NCBI GenBank assembly: GCA_965261645.1
Contig: CBDHDJ010000003.1
Location: forward strand, 1,426,001 to 1,490,000
DNA from: CBDHDJ01 sp965261645
Lineage (GTDB): Bacteria; Pseudomonadota; Alphaproteobacteria; SHVV01
Direction of reading: 5' to 3'
Length of the DNA: 64,000 bases
Of this stretch, positions 46,109 to 56,125 are shown one piece after another. Positions within the stretch are counted from its first letter, which is position 1, and each line of letters opens with the position of its first letter. The position numbers were made by a program, and so were the translations under genes. Under the pieces are notes generated by a model. That model was not told the origin of the DNA and ran no database searches. It saw only the letters and a list, made by a program, of their open reading frames with translations.

Positions 46109-46300
46109 ATGTTCGATCGTATTCATAGCTCGACCGAGTCCAACGACACCCTTTTCAATCCCGGCAGCACAAGCGATGCAGATCCCGGCTTCGCCGCACC
46201 GCTTCCCGACGTCGGCGCGCTGCTGGCCGAGGTCGGAGTGCCAGCCCACGCGATCCGTGATCTTCTCGCTTCCCGGACCTGCACCGGCGCGGACGGCTGA
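46109..46300 (+). CDS. Small conserved protein, 63 aa, copy 2
   Basis: Matches 14016-14201 with a two-codon insertion (DPG for D) and conservative changes (ALLAEVGVPAHAIRDLL). GGAGA box upstream. Function unknown. Confidence 0.6.
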   Translation: MFDRIHSSTESNDTLFNPGSTSDADPGFAAPLPDVGALLAEVGVPAHAIRDLLASRTCTGADG

Positions 46301-46408
46301 ATCGAGGAAGAGAAGGGCTTTTAGAGAAAGTGAACGGAGAAGGGATCGAGAGAGACCGGGTCCTGTTCGCTAACCCGATGTCATAACCCGGATCATAGGA
46401 GATTGATC

Positions 46409-46849
46409 ATGTTCGGACTTAATAACGCCCAGTTGATCGGACGCCTCGGCGCCGACGCCACCATCAGCCACCTCACAAACGGCGGCCGTGTCGCCAATGT
46501 CTCGATCGCGACCGACGAGAGTTTCCTCGACAAGAACTCGGGGGACAAGGTGGATCGCACCGAGTGGCATCGCATCGTCACCTTCCAGGACGGCTTGGTG
46601 GAGATGCTGGAGAAGCACGCGAAGAAGGGCCGCCTGGTCTACGTCTCGGGCAAGCTGCAGACCCGGAAGTGGCGCAAGGACGGCGAGGACAGCGACCGGT
46701 TCTCGACCGAGATCCTGCTGGTCCCCGGTGGCCGAGTCCAATTTCTCGACAAGCCGAACGGCAATGGCGCGCCGACTATGAACGGAGACACCGTGGCGAC
46801 TGCAACGACCCTTGAATCAATAGCCGACGCTGACCAAATTCCTTTCTAG
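46409..46849 (+). CDS. ssb: Single-stranded DNA-binding protein, copy 2
   Basis: 146 residues, differing from copy 1 at only a handful of positions in the disordered linker (for example KPNGNGAPTMNGD), with the OB fold and tail ADADQIPF unchanged. Start and AGGAGA box as in copy 1. The contrast between many silent changes and very few replacements indicates purifying selection on both copies. Confidence 0.92.
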   Translation: MFGLNNAQLIGRLGADATISHLTNGGRVANVSIATDESFLDKNSGDKVDRTEWHRIVTFQDGLVEMLEKHAKKGRLVYVSGKLQTRKWRKDGEDSDRFSTEILLVPGGRVQFLDKPNGNGAPTMNGDTVATATTLESIADADQIPF

Positions 46850-46875
46850 CGGCTCTCCCCGCAGCCGCACACCTC

Positions 46876-46917
46876 GGGGCCGGTTCCCGCCAACTCGGTG
46901 TGGACCGGCCCCTTTTT
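46876..46917 (+). terminator. Intrinsic terminator after ssb (copy 2)
   Basis: Arms GGGGCCGGTTCC and GGACCGGCCCC, then TTTTT. Confidence 0.85.
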
Positions 46918-47093
46918 CGTGCCATCACGTTCGAGTTCGTCCCCAATAACGTCCCCACCGTTCCCGGACATTGAGACTTCCACAACGACCCCATCAGCGA
47001 CGGCACCCTTGCGGACCGGATCGCTCCTCTTATTGCAAGCATCCAGCTTGCGGCACGGTGGAAGGGAGGTGGGGGAGTGGGAGAATAATTAGC
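46918..47093. other. Leader region before the IS481 insertion
   Basis: Matches 14819-15000 of unit 1 with small indels; ends with the AATTAGC target duplicate (47087-47093). Confidence 0.6.
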
Positions 47094-48298
47094 TGTATTA
47101 GTTCCGACTTGATCTGACGCTGCTCCATTGCAGGAGCGAGGGTTACCGGTTTTGATGGCGGTGCGAACCGAACCATCGAAACACAATGAAAGGTAACCCT
47201 CATGCTACAGAGTAATCAAAAAATCATCCGTCACAAAGTTGGCCTTCTCAATCTGGCCGAAGAACTGGGCAACGTGTCGAAGGCCTGTCAAGTCATGGGC
47301 CTGTCACGCGATACGTTTTACCGCTATCGCGACGCGGTCGAGGAAGGCGGTGTCGAGGCGCTGCTGGAGAGGACGCGCCGGGTTCCCAACCCGAAGAACC
47401 GGGTCGATCATGAAACGGAAGAAGCGGTTGTCGCCTACGCCGTCGAATACCCGGCCCATGGCCAGGTCCGCGTCAGTAACGAACTGCGCAAGCGTGGCGT
47501 GTTCGTGTCGCCCAGCGGGGTGCGCAGCATCTGGCTTCGCCACGACCTGGCTCACTTCAAGGCGCGGCTGAAAGCGCTCGAGGCCAAGGTCGCCGAAGAG
47601 GGCATTATCCTCACCGAGGCCCAAATCCAGGCGCTGGAAAAGAAGAAATTGGACGACGAGGCCTGGGGCGAAATCGACACCGCGCATCCCGGCTATCTTG
47701 GCTCACAGGATACATTCTATGTCGGCACCCTGAAGGGCGTCGGCCGGGTCTATCAGCAGACCTACATCGATACATACGCCAAGGTCGCCCAGGCCAAACT
47801 CTACAAAACCAAAACCCCGATCACGGCAGCCGACATGCTCAATGACAAGGTGTTGCCGTTCCATGAGCAGCACGAGCTGCCGGTGCTGCGTATCCTAACG
47901 GATCGGGGAACGGAATATTGCGGGCGCGCCGATCGGCACGATTACCAGCTGTTCCTGGCCATCAACGACATCGACCACACCAAGACCAAAGTCAAATCGC
48001 CCCAGACCAACGGCATCTGCGAACGGTTCCACAAAACCATCTTGCAGGAGTTCTACCAGGTGACATTCCGAAAGAAGATCTACGAGACCATCGAGCAACT
48101 GCAGAATGATCTGGACGAATGGATCGATCACTACAACAATGAACGCACCCATCAGGGCAAAATCTGTGAAGGGCGAACCCCCATGCAGACCCTGGAGGAA
48201 GGCAAAGCCATCTGGAGGGAAAAGTTCGTAGCCGGAACTTAAACTGACAGACGCCGCCTCAAAACCGGCACCTGTCAGATCAGGTCTGAATTACTACA
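47094..48298 (+). mobile_element. IS481-family insertion sequence
   Basis: 1205 bp. Imperfect ~25-bp terminal repeats: left TGTATTAGTTCCGACTTGAT, right (inverted) TGTAGTAATTCAGACCTGAT, both continuing CTGAC. AATTAGC flanks it directly at 47087-47093 and 48299-48305. The unit 1 locus carries one AATTAGC at 14994-15000 and no insert, so the insertion boundaries are exact. Confidence 0.93.
47202..48242 (+). CDS. IS481-family transposase
   Basis: A 346-residue protein: N-terminal HTH (about 10-55; NVSKACQVMGLSRDTFYRYRDA), a second HTH-like segment, and a DDE integrase core (about 140-320) with GEIDTAHPG or DTFYVGT supplying the first Asp, RILTDRGTEYCG the second, and QTNGICERFHKT the Glu. Intact; probably recently active given the perfect target duplication. 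Confidence 0.92.
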   Translation: MLQSNQKIIRHKVGLLNLAEELGNVSKACQVMGLSRDTFYRYRDAVEEGGVEALLERTRRVPNPKNRVDHETEEAVVAYAVEYPAHGQVRVSNELRKRGVFVSPSGVRSIWLRHDLAHFKARLKALEAKVAEEGIILTEAQIQALEKKKLDDEAWGEIDTAHPGYLGSQDTFYVGTLKGVGRVYQQTYIDTYAKVAQAKLYKTKTPITAADMLNDKVLPFHEQHELPVLRILTDRGTEYCGRADRHDYQLFLAINDIDHTKTKVKSPQTNGICERFHKTILQEFYQVTFRKKIYETIEQLQNDLDEWIDHYNNERTHQGKICEGRTPMQTLEEGKAIWREKFVAGT

Positions 48299-48305
48299 AA
48301 TTAGC

Positions 48306-48602
48306 CCGTCATGATGTCTCATTGTGTCACACGTTCTCACTGCGCCAACCCCTGTGGGGTCCTCCACTTCGCTCACGCTCCGTTACGGCGATAGCGCGTA
48401 ATGCCACGCCGCTGCGCGGCTAGCGCCGGTGGTATGCGCGACCGTGGCTCACTCGCTCCGCTCCCTGCGCCCGCACCACTCGCCCATCCCCCCAGCGCAG
48501 GCATTCCGGCAATCGTGGCTCCGTTGCGAGCGCGTGAAACAAAGAGCCATCACGACGGGGCAGCCCGCCTCGGAGGATAGCAACATAGCAATGGAGAGAA
48601 TC
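48306..48602. other. Leader region after the IS481 insertion
   Basis: Matches 15001-15297 closely. The insertion separates the SLOG gene from any promoter located upstream of 47093. No gene supported. Confidence 0.55.
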
Positions 48603-49520
48603 ATGCAGAACTTCATCAGCACCGAAACGTCATCGCAGACCGCAATGGCTTGCGAGCAGGCTGCCCTGTTCGGCGCGACCCCTGGTCCCGACGAGTTCGA
48701 CAACCGGGAGATCTGGAACGAGGACGAAGCCCTCGCCGGGATCGAGGAAGCCATCCACATCCTGGCCGGCGCCGTCGCACCGGACGGCACGCAGCTCGCC
48801 GACGAACGTGAGAGCCTGCTCTGGGGTTTCGTCAATGCATTGCACGCACAGGTCCAACGCCTCGACCGCGGCATCGACAAGATCGCCCCCGAGATGAAGG
48901 ACCTCGGCCAGGAGCAGGACGGCTCCGAGATCAAGTCCCGGGAACTTGAACTTCGTACCGACCGAGTCCAGAACCTTGGTGATCGCCGCGACGCCTTCGA
49001 GGCCATGCGCGATCTCGCCGCCGAGGGATACCGTGCCGAGACCGGCGATACCTGGCGCCCGCGTAACGGATCGCACAGCAGCCAGACCGGCAAACTCACC
49101 TCAGCCGCCATCGACGCCCGCGACTACCTGCGCGCCCGTGAACACCGTGAGACCTCCGCGCATCTTCCCGAAGGCACCCTGGTCGCCTTCACCGGCGGCA
49201 AGGACTTCGGCGATGTCACCGCCATCTGGCACTCCCTCGACAGCATCAAGATCAAGTACGACGATATGGTCCTACTACACGGCGGTGGACCCGGCGCCGA
49301 GAAGATCGCGGCAAGCTGGGCCGAAAAGAACGGCGTGCATCAGGTCGTGTGCAAACCCGACTGGGGTCGCGACGGCAAGGCCGCGCCCTTCCGGCGAAAC
49401 GATGTCCTGCTGAACTTCCTGCCCAAGGGCCTCGTCGCCTTCCCTGGCTCCGGCATCACCAACAACATGGTCGACAAAGCCCGCAAGGTCGGAATCCCCG
49501 TCCTGCTCGCCACCGCGTAA
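48603..49520 (+). CDS. DUF2493 / SLOG-family protein, copy 2
   Basis: 305 residues, collinear with copy 1; SLOG motifs (AFTGGKDF, MVLLHGGGPGAEK, GSGITNNMVDKARK) are the same and changes cluster in the helical N-terminal half. GGAG 6 bp upstream of ATG 48603. Confidence 0.87.
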   Translation: MQNFISTETSSQTAMACEQAALFGATPGPDEFDNREIWNEDEALAGIEEAIHILAGAVAPDGTQLADERESLLWGFVNALHAQVQRLDRGIDKIAPEMKDLGQEQDGSEIKSRELELRTDRVQNLGDRRDAFEAMRDLAAEGYRAETGDTWRPRNGSHSSQTGKLTSAAIDARDYLRAREHRETSAHLPEGTLVAFTGGKDFGDVTAIWHSLDSIKIKYDDMVLLHGGGPGAEKIAASWAEKNGVHQVVCKPDWGRDGKAAPFRRNDVLLNFLPKGLVAFPGSGITNNMVDKARKVGIPVLLATA

Positions 49521-49532
49521 TGGCACCCTTCA

Positions 49533-49578
49533 AGGGCCGGTCCCCGTCACCACTCGGTGCGGGACCGGCCTTTTTTTT
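49533..49578 (+). terminator. Intrinsic terminator after SLOG gene (copy 2)
   Basis: Arms AAGGGCCGGTCCC and GGGACCGGCCTT with an eight-T run. Confidence 0.88.
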
Positions 49579-49816
49579 GTGCCGGTTGGTTAGAGCAGCG
49601 GCCCATGGCGGGGCGCTTCGCGCCACCGCCATATGAGCGAGCTAGCACCCGTCGGCGGCTCGGCACTTCCCGCCATCGTCGGACGCGGTCGCTGACGCGC
49701 CACGCCATCATCCCCCCTTGCTACTTCATTGTTCGTGTCTGGAACCACAACGACGGATCTCCATGCTTTGAAGGCCGCATCACCGTGTTGCAAACGAAGG
49801 TGCGCATTCGTTCAGC

Positions 49817-50098
49817 TCAGAACGGATCGCTGCCTTCTTCGGTTGATCCACGTTTGTCGGCCCCAGAAGCGACCTTGTTCAGAAATGTTCGCAAACTACG
49901 CTCACTGATATCTATCCCGAGTGCGTTCAACACTTCGCACATTTGCGCCACTGTCACTTCCTTGCCCTTTTGCTCAAGCAGCCTGTCACGCAGACGGTTC
50001 AGCACGTCCGTTATGGTCATCTTCGGCGGCGCAAGTTTCGCCAGAGCGGCATCTATCTTGCCGAAATCGATATCCGCCTCTTTGTACAATCGCGCCAT
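49817..50098 (-). CDS. Conserved hypothetical protein, 93 aa, divergent from the relaxase
   Basis: Opens MARLYKEADIDFGKIDAAL, then a helical region (ITDVLNRLRDRLLEQKGKEV) and a helix-turn-helix-like segment (TVAQMCEVLNALGIDISERSLRTFL), suggesting DNA binding, perhaps as a mobilization accessory or regulator beside oriT. Similar small proteins occur by MobF relaxases on plasmids, but I cannot name the family. The unit 1 copy is reduced to its C-terminal third. Confidence 0.68.
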   Translation of the reverse strand: MARLYKEADIDFGKIDAALAKLAPPKMTITDVLNRLRDRLLEQKGKEVTVAQMCEVLNALGIDISERSLRTFLNKVASGADKRGSTEEGSDPF

Positions 50099-50472
50099 GA
50101 TATCCTATCTCCCCATGCTTCCAGAATCCGCTATCAAGCCCGAATTCTGCGATTGGCCCGACATACGGTCAATGCCGCCATCTGAACGTCAGACTTGAAC
50201 CCTGTCGCCCTTTTGACAGCAGGCTTAACCTGCTTCTTGTTGGTTCTATGTTCCCCTCTTGTTCTTTCCCTCCGCAATCTATATCCTCTCACGGAGCGTT
50301 ATATAGCGAAGTAAGCAATGCACACCTCTGCCGTAAACTGGCTTGGGGCGGATTGGCTGATCCTGGGGGTTATCGCTCCGAGGATTCCTGCGAACGCGAT
50401 ATTGGCATGAGGGTGAACGAAAGAGGTTAGAGAGTTGAAACCGGCGGCGGACAAAATGAGGATACGACAGAC
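50099..50472. promoter_or_regulatory. Region between the 93-aa gene and relaxase 2, candidate oriT
   Basis: 374 bp between divergent genes. From 50270 it matches unit 1, including the CTATAT/ATATAG arms (about 50277-50306) and TAGCGAAGTAAGCAATGC. A TrwC-class nic site has a similar CTATAGC core, a loose resemblance only. Confidence 0.45.
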
Positions 50473-53400
50473 ATGGTAGCGACGTTGGCCCAAATGGCCT
50501 CGGCAGCCTATTACCTTGAGAGCCAACGCTCCTTCCGTCACCCCAACGAGTACTACACGGCGGGCGAGGAACCGGATGGCGTGTGGTGGAATCCCAGCGG
50601 CCTGTTTGGGCTTGCCGACGGCGTCAGGGTCGATAGCGGAGAGTTCCACCGGCTCTATCATGGCTTCGCCCCCGATGGCGGCGAAAGACTGACACGCAAT
50701 GCCGGAAGCGAGAAGCGCTCGCCCGGTCTTGACATGACGTTCAGCGCCGACAAGAGCGTCTCCGCCTTGTGGGCTATCGCCGATCCGGAGCTGCGTTCAG
50801 AGATCGAGCGCGCCCACAATGACGCAGTCCGTTCCGCATTGGCAGAGACGGTGCTGGCTCATTGCGCCTGGACGCGGCTTCAGGAACGCGACGGAACCAG
50901 GGTCGTGGCGGCGGACATCATGGGGGCGATGTTTCAGCATGGCGCCAGTCGCGAGAACGACCCGCAGCTTCATACCCATTGCACGATCTTCAATGCCGCG
51001 AGAACGCACCGGGACGGCAAGTACCGGGCGCTGCATCAGCACCCGGTCTATGCCTGGATGAAGGCGGCAGGAGCGGTCTACCGCAATGCCCTGGCGTGGA
51101 ACCTGCGGGACCGGCTTGGCATACGCATGGAGCAATACGGCAAGGATGGGGAGTTCACCCGTATCTCTGGCTTTTCCCCATCCGCCGGAACCGTCGGGGA
51201 ACAACCGGCAGCGTTGATCGCGCACTGGTCTAAGCGCCGGGGTCAGATTGTCGAAGCCGCCCGGGAGATGGGCTTCACGATAGAGGGCAATGCACCGCGG
51301 GCGGCGGCGGCGAACAAGATCACGCGGGCTGGCAAGTCGCCCGACAACGACCCGGAGATCCGGCACACGCGGTGGCGCTCCGAGGCGGAAGGCTATGTCG
51401 AACGCGAGGTGTTGATCGCCTCGCTGTTGGGCACGGTTGAAGAGATTACCCAAGATCAGATCCGAGATCTGACGGAGGTGCTGGAAGACCTGCCGGAGCG
51501 CCTTACGCGGGAGGAAGCGATCTTCCGCCTGCCCGATATCGTCGAGCGGGTGGGTAATGCCACCGCCGGGTTATTGAACCATGAGGCGGTGGCGACAAGC
51601 ATCGAGCGGGTGGTTATGAGCCCGGAGGTGGTGCGCCTGACCCGCCCGCTCAGGTCGGCCGAGGGCCGGGCCGACATGGCGCACACGAGGCTGTATTCGA
51701 CCCGTCACACTCTACAGATGGAGCAGGAAGTCAGGGACATGGCGGCAGGCCTGGCCGCCGATACGGGGCATTCGTTATCCGCTCAGGTCATCGAGGCTAG
51801 GGTCACCGAGCTGCTGAAGGCGGGTTATCCGCTGAGCGAGGAACAGATCGAGGCGATCCGGACGGTCACCTCATCCGTGGGCCGAGTCGCCATCATCGAA
51901 GGGGCAGCGGGTTCGGGCAAGACCACAACGCTGCGGCCTATCGCCGATCTCTACCGTGAACATGGGAGCGACATCATCGCCACCGCCGTGGCTTGGCGCA
52001 CGGCGGTGGCGCTTGGCAACGATGTCGGTGCGCGACCGTTCTGCGTCGACAAGCTGCTGCGTCTTGCCGCGCGGGGCGGTATCGAGATTACCAAGGTTAC
52101 CACCATTATCGTCGACGAAGCGGGGATGCTGTCGACCCGCCAGGCGCATCACATTCTCCAACTCTCCGAACGTCATGGAGCGAAGATCGTCTTCGCGGGC
52201 GACACACAACAACAGCAACCGGTGGAAGCGGGACCAGGGCTGAGGCTAATTCGCGATGCAGTCGGCAGTGTCCGGGTGGACCGCATACGGCGCCAGAAGG
52301 CGGATCTGGAGGATATCCTGACACATGTCCAGGGTGAGACACCCGACACGGCGCGGATGCTGGCGAACTCGATGGCAGAGGAGAGGTGCACCCGCATTCT
52401 TACCTACTACGAGAACATGAAGGGGAAACTTGTATTTACGCCGTGGCAAGTCGCTGCCTCCGAGGCGCTGCGCGACGGCGATGCGGCATCGGCCATTGCA
52501 GCGCTCCACCTGCGTGGGCGGTTCCATATCGGCTATGACGAAGAAAAGACATTGACCGGTCTCGTTGACGAATGGGACCGCTACCAGCGGGCGAACCCTG
52601 ACAAGTCCAGCGTGGTGCTGGCTCGCACACGGGCTGAAGCGCGGGCGCTGTCGCACCTGATGCGCGAGCGCCGGTTCGCCGCGTTGCCGGATGCAGGACG
52701 TGCCGATACGGATCGGACCCATGCGGACCGGGTGACGGTGATCGTCAGCCGGGGCACGGAGGACGAACGGACGACCTCGCCGCTGGAGATCGTGCGCGGC
52801 GACCGCTTGCGCATTGGCGCCACCCACTGGAAGAAACAGCTGTTCAACGGCACCGTGGTCACGGTAGAGGACTTCAAGGTTGAAAGGGGCGAGGCCGGTC
52901 CGGAGCCGAGCGTCCTGATATCGGCGCGGACTGAGGACGGCCGTGAGGTCAGATTCCGTCACGACGAGATCCGCGACTGGTACGGCAATATCCGTCTCGA
53001 TCACGGCTATGCGATGACCATCACCTCGGCCCAAGGGTTGACCGTGGACCGCACCTTCCTGTTGGCCGACGCGAGACCCTCCCGCGAGACGGTCTATCCC
53101 GCCGCAACGCGTCATCGCGAGAGACTCGACATCTACGTCAACCGGGCGCCGCTCGCTCTCGACATCGCCGACAGGCGGGCCGACAACGACCGGGAGACGG
53201 CGGTGACGGATACCGAGATCAGGGCCTACCTGGCCGAACGCTGGTCGCGCTCGCAACCGAAGGAGGCAGCGCTCGACTATATGGCCGGCGGTTTATGGGA
53301 AGACCGTCGGGAGAATGTCCGGGAAGATAGAAGTCGATCCCATGACGAAGCCCAAGGCGAGACGGCTGATATTCGTGCGGCAGCAAACGACAACGCGCTG

Positions 53401-56052
53401 GTTTGCATCGCGCGGGATGTCCGGCGCACCGCCTTCGGCTGGCGTCACGCCCAGGTGGTCGTCGCCTTCGCAGACGGCCGGCAGCAAGTTCTGGCTGCGT
53501 ATGACGAACTTCGTGAACGAACCCGCTTGCAAGGCGATGCCGTGGCGCTTGGGCCTGCTTACCGCGAGACACTCACCCGCCATGGGGTGCTGCTGAAACA
53601 GGCCGAGACCTTCCGCGCCCGACCGGATGAATTCGCGCCCCTGCTGGCGGATCGCGGCGGCATTGCCCGCAAGGACCTCGACGATTTCGAGGACCTCCAT
53701 GCCCGCGCCCGCCGCCACAAGCGCGCGGTCACGATGCGGCACGCGCATCGGATCAAGCGCGAGGCGGAACAGGAAGCACGACAACCGACACCCGGATTGC
53801 GGCAAGGGGAGCTGGCGCTGGAGGGCGGCGGTGCCGAAGTGCCCAGGCGTGCTGATGCGGTGACGCCGGACAGGGCCGGGATGCGGTCTCCCGATCGTGA
53901 CGCGGCATCGGCCCAACTCACCGACGATGTCCCGTCGGTCGAAGCCGAGGATTACCCCTGGGCGCTTGCCGTGGCCGCGCAGGAGGATGTGTCGCCGCCC
54001 GTGTCGTCCCCGGATCATGCCACGATGCAGTCCGAAAACGCCGTTATGCCAACCGATATGGCGACACTACGCACCGATGCTGAAACCACAAAGCCAGACT
54101 GGATGGCGGCATACGAAGCCTTGTGGCAGGACTGGAACAAACTCATCGAACGGGTCCGGCAAACCGGAGAGCCGTTATTCTACGCAGAGGGATACGCCGA
54201 CATCATCCCGCGCATCCAGGCGCTGGCGGGGAGCCTGGATATCCCGGCCGAAACAAAGGCGCCCATGATCGAGGCGCTTGAAAATCACCAACGGGATCTC
54301 TCGGCGCGTCAGCACGTCGAGGACTATCTCGACACCACCGAACGGCACATGGACACGTATGCCTCCCTCCAGCACGTGGCCGCCAGGCTCGGCGTTCGGA
54401 TCGTTCAGGTATCGGATCACCTGGGCTGGAGACAGGAAGCGGACCGCCTGATGGAAACAGCCGAGACCATCCTTGGCGACGGCGATACGTATGGCGCCCA
54501 TCTCGACAATATAGAAACCGGTCGGGCGCGCGTGGAACGGGAGCTATCACGGCTGCGCCACGTCATCCGGGAGGATGGCGAATATGCCGCCGCAGGCAGG
54601 AAACCGGAACCGCGCAGCGAACCCGCGGATACACGGGAGGAAGTCGAACAACCGGAGCCCGCAACGCCGGACTGGATGCCCGCCTACGAAGCCTTGCGCC
54701 ACGACTGGAACAGCCTCATCGAAGACGCCCGTCGAGACGGTATCCCTTCATTCTACGCCAAGGACTACATGGACATCGTCGCGCGCGCCCAAACGATTGT
54801 GGAGAATCCGGGTATCCCGGCCAAGTCACGAGCGCCCTTGATCCAGGTGCTTGAGAACCATCAGCACTATCTCTCGACCCGCAAACATATCCTGGACTAT
54901 CCGGGCGAAGTGGAACGCTACATGGATGCGCGCGCTTCTCTCCGAGACGTTGCGGCGGATCGGGAAATCGAGCTGACCGGGGTTTCAGCCTACCCGGACT
55001 GGCGGCAGGAGGCCGAGCGCCTGACGGCGGCGGGCGAGGCCATCCTCTCCGGTAAGGACACCTATGGCGCCCATCTTGACAGGCTCGTCACGGCCAGGAC
55101 GCAGATGACAAGGGCACTCTCGGCGCTTGGGGAGGTGATGGGGCACGATGACAAGGAGCTGGCCGAACGGAAGGAGCAAAAGATTCGACGCCAGCAAAAC
55201 CGCCACTGGGTCGGTCCCCGATTCGCTTTGGATGACGGCACCGCGCTGGACGCGGCGCGGGCCATGTCCAGCGCCGCCGCACCTGTGCAGGCGGCACTCT
55301 CCGGGCTTGGAAGCGCCATCGGCTACCTCGTCGGCGGGCAGGACTACCAAAATCGGCTGCGGGATGCGAGGTTCGCGCGGCAAGCCCTGGAGCGCGCGGG
55401 GAAACTGAAGCGGGACTGGAACCGCCAGGTGGATCGTGCCGCGGAGGAGGGCGTCCATGTCATCTACACGGATGGCTTCAGCCGTCTGCACAAGGAGCTG
55501 GACAAGGTCTCCCAGAACATGCACCTGGATCGCGGCGTTGAATCGGAGGTAGGCGCCGTGCTCAAGCAGCTCGGCAAGGCAGTGTCAAATCGGAAGTATT
55601 TCGACAACTGGCCCAAGCTCATGGCGGGTCAGATGGACCGGCGCGAGACGTTGGTGGCCGCAGCGGCCGAGCGGGGCGTGGCAGTTCCCGATCATGAGGA
55701 CTATGACACATGGCGGAATGTGACCGACTTTGCGGTGGGCCGCTGCGAGGGACTCTTGGACAATCCGGAGAGATACGGCATCCACCTCGATTACATCGCG
55801 CACGCGCAAGAGAGCCTCGACTCAGCGCTCGCGCGGGTGCGTGGGGTGCTTGACGGCGACGACCGGCACTTAGCTGTGACCCTGGCAGGGCAACATGAGG
55901 GCGAGGACATCCGGATGCGCGAGGAACGCATCGCCCGCCTCTTCGAAGACCCGGAGACGCTCCGGGATTTGCGGCAGCAGCGCGCCGAACGCAAGGCCGA
56001 AAGGCAGCAGCAGAGCAAGGGTAGATATCAAAGCCTCGGCATGAGCATGTAG
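50473..56052 (+). CDS. MobF/TrwC-family relaxase-helicase, copy 2, with extended C-terminal repeats
   Basis: 1859 residues. All relaxase and helicase motifs of copy 1 are present (Tyr pairs 13/14 and 27/28, QLHTH, GAAGSGKT, DEAGM). The protein is longer by about 32 residues, mainly from an insert before the first C-terminal repeat (VSSPDHATMQSENAVM region). The three DWN-type repeats are diverged from copy 1 more than the catalytic half, especially at charged surface positions. Confidence 0.93.
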   Translation: MVATLAQMASAAYYLESQRSFRHPNEYYTAGEEPDGVWWNPSGLFGLADGVRVDSGEFHRLYHGFAPDGGERLTRNAGSEKRSPGLDMTFSADKSVSALWAIADPELRSEIERAHNDAVRSALAETVLAHCAWTRLQERDGTRVVAADIMGAMFQHGASRENDPQLHTHCTIFNAARTHRDGKYRALHQHPVYAWMKAAGAVYRNALAWNLRDRLGIRMEQYGKDGEFTRISGFSPSAGTVGEQPAALIAHWSKRRGQIVEAAREMGFTIEGNAPRAAAANKITRAGKSPDNDPEIRHTRWRSEAEGYVEREVLIASLLGTVEEITQDQIRDLTEVLEDLPERLTREEAIFRLPDIVERVGNATAGLLNHEAVATSIERVVMSPEVVRLTRPLRSAEGRADMAHTRLYSTRHTLQMEQEVRDMAAGLAADTGHSLSAQVIEARVTELLKAGYPLSEEQIEAIRTVTSSVGRVAIIEGAAGSGKTTTLRPIADLYREHGSDIIATAVAWRTAVALGNDVGARPFCVDKLLRLAARGGIEITKVTTIIVDEAGMLSTRQAHHILQLSERHGAKIVFAGDTQQQQPVEAGPGLRLIRDAVGSVRVDRIRRQKADLEDILTHVQGETPDTARMLANSMAEERCTRILTYYENMKGKLVFTPWQVAASEALRDGDAASAIAALHLRGRFHIGYDEEKTLTGLVDEWDRYQRANPDKSSVVLARTRAEARALSHLMRERRFAALPDAGRADTDRTHADRVTVIVSRGTEDERTTSPLEIVRGDRLRIGATHWKKQLFNGTVVTVEDFKVERGEAGPEPSVLISARTEDGREVRFRHDEIRDWYGNIRLDHGYAMTITSAQGLTVDRTFLLADARPSRETVYPAATRHRERLDIYVNRAPLALDIADRRADNDRETAVTDTEIRAYLAERWSRSQPKEAALDYMAGGLWEDRRENVREDRSRSHDEAQGETADIRAAANDNALVCIARDVRRTAFGWRHAQVVVAFADGRQQVLAAYDELRERTRLQGDAVALGPAYRETLTRHGVLLKQAETFRARPDEFAPLLADRGGIARKDLDDFEDLHARARRHKRAVTMRHAHRIKREAEQEARQPTPGLRQGELALEGGGAEVPRRADAVTPDRAGMRSPDRDAASAQLTDDVPSVEAEDYPWALAVAAQEDVSPPVSSPDHATMQSENAVMPTDMATLRTDAETTKPDWMAAYEALWQDWNKLIERVRQTGEPLFYAEGYADIIPRIQALAGSLDIPAETKAPMIEALENHQRDLSARQHVEDYLDTTERHMDTYASLQHVAARLGVRIVQVSDHLGWRQEADRLMETAETILGDGDTYGAHLDNIETGRARVERELSRLRHVIREDGEYAAAGRKPEPRSEPADTREEVEQPEPATPDWMPAYEALRHDWNSLIEDARRDGIPSFYAKDYMDIVARAQTIVENPGIPAKSRAPLIQVLENHQHYLSTRKHILDYPGEVERYMDARASLRDVAADREIELTGVSAYPDWRQEAERLTAAGEAILSGKDTYGAHLDRLVTARTQMTRALSALGEVMGHDDKELAERKEQKIRRQQNRHWVGPRFALDDGTALDAARAMSSAAAPVQAALSGLGSAIGYLVGGQDYQNRLRDARFARQALERAGKLKRDWNRQVDRAAEEGVHVIYTDGFSRLHKELDKVSQNMHLDRGVESEVGAVLKQLGKAVSNRKYFDNWPKLMAGQMDRRETLVAAAAERGVAVPDHEDYDTWRNVTDFAVGRCEGLLDNPERYGIHLDYIAHAQESLDSALARVRGVLDGDDRHLAVTLAGQHEGEDIRMREERIARLFEDPETLRDLRQQRAERKAERQQQSKGRYQSLGMSM

Positions 56053-56125
56053 CACCATGCCGGCCCGCGGTGTTGGCGCAAGGACGACCTGCCTACCTTC
56101 ACACCAGGCACTCTTCAAAGACCCG

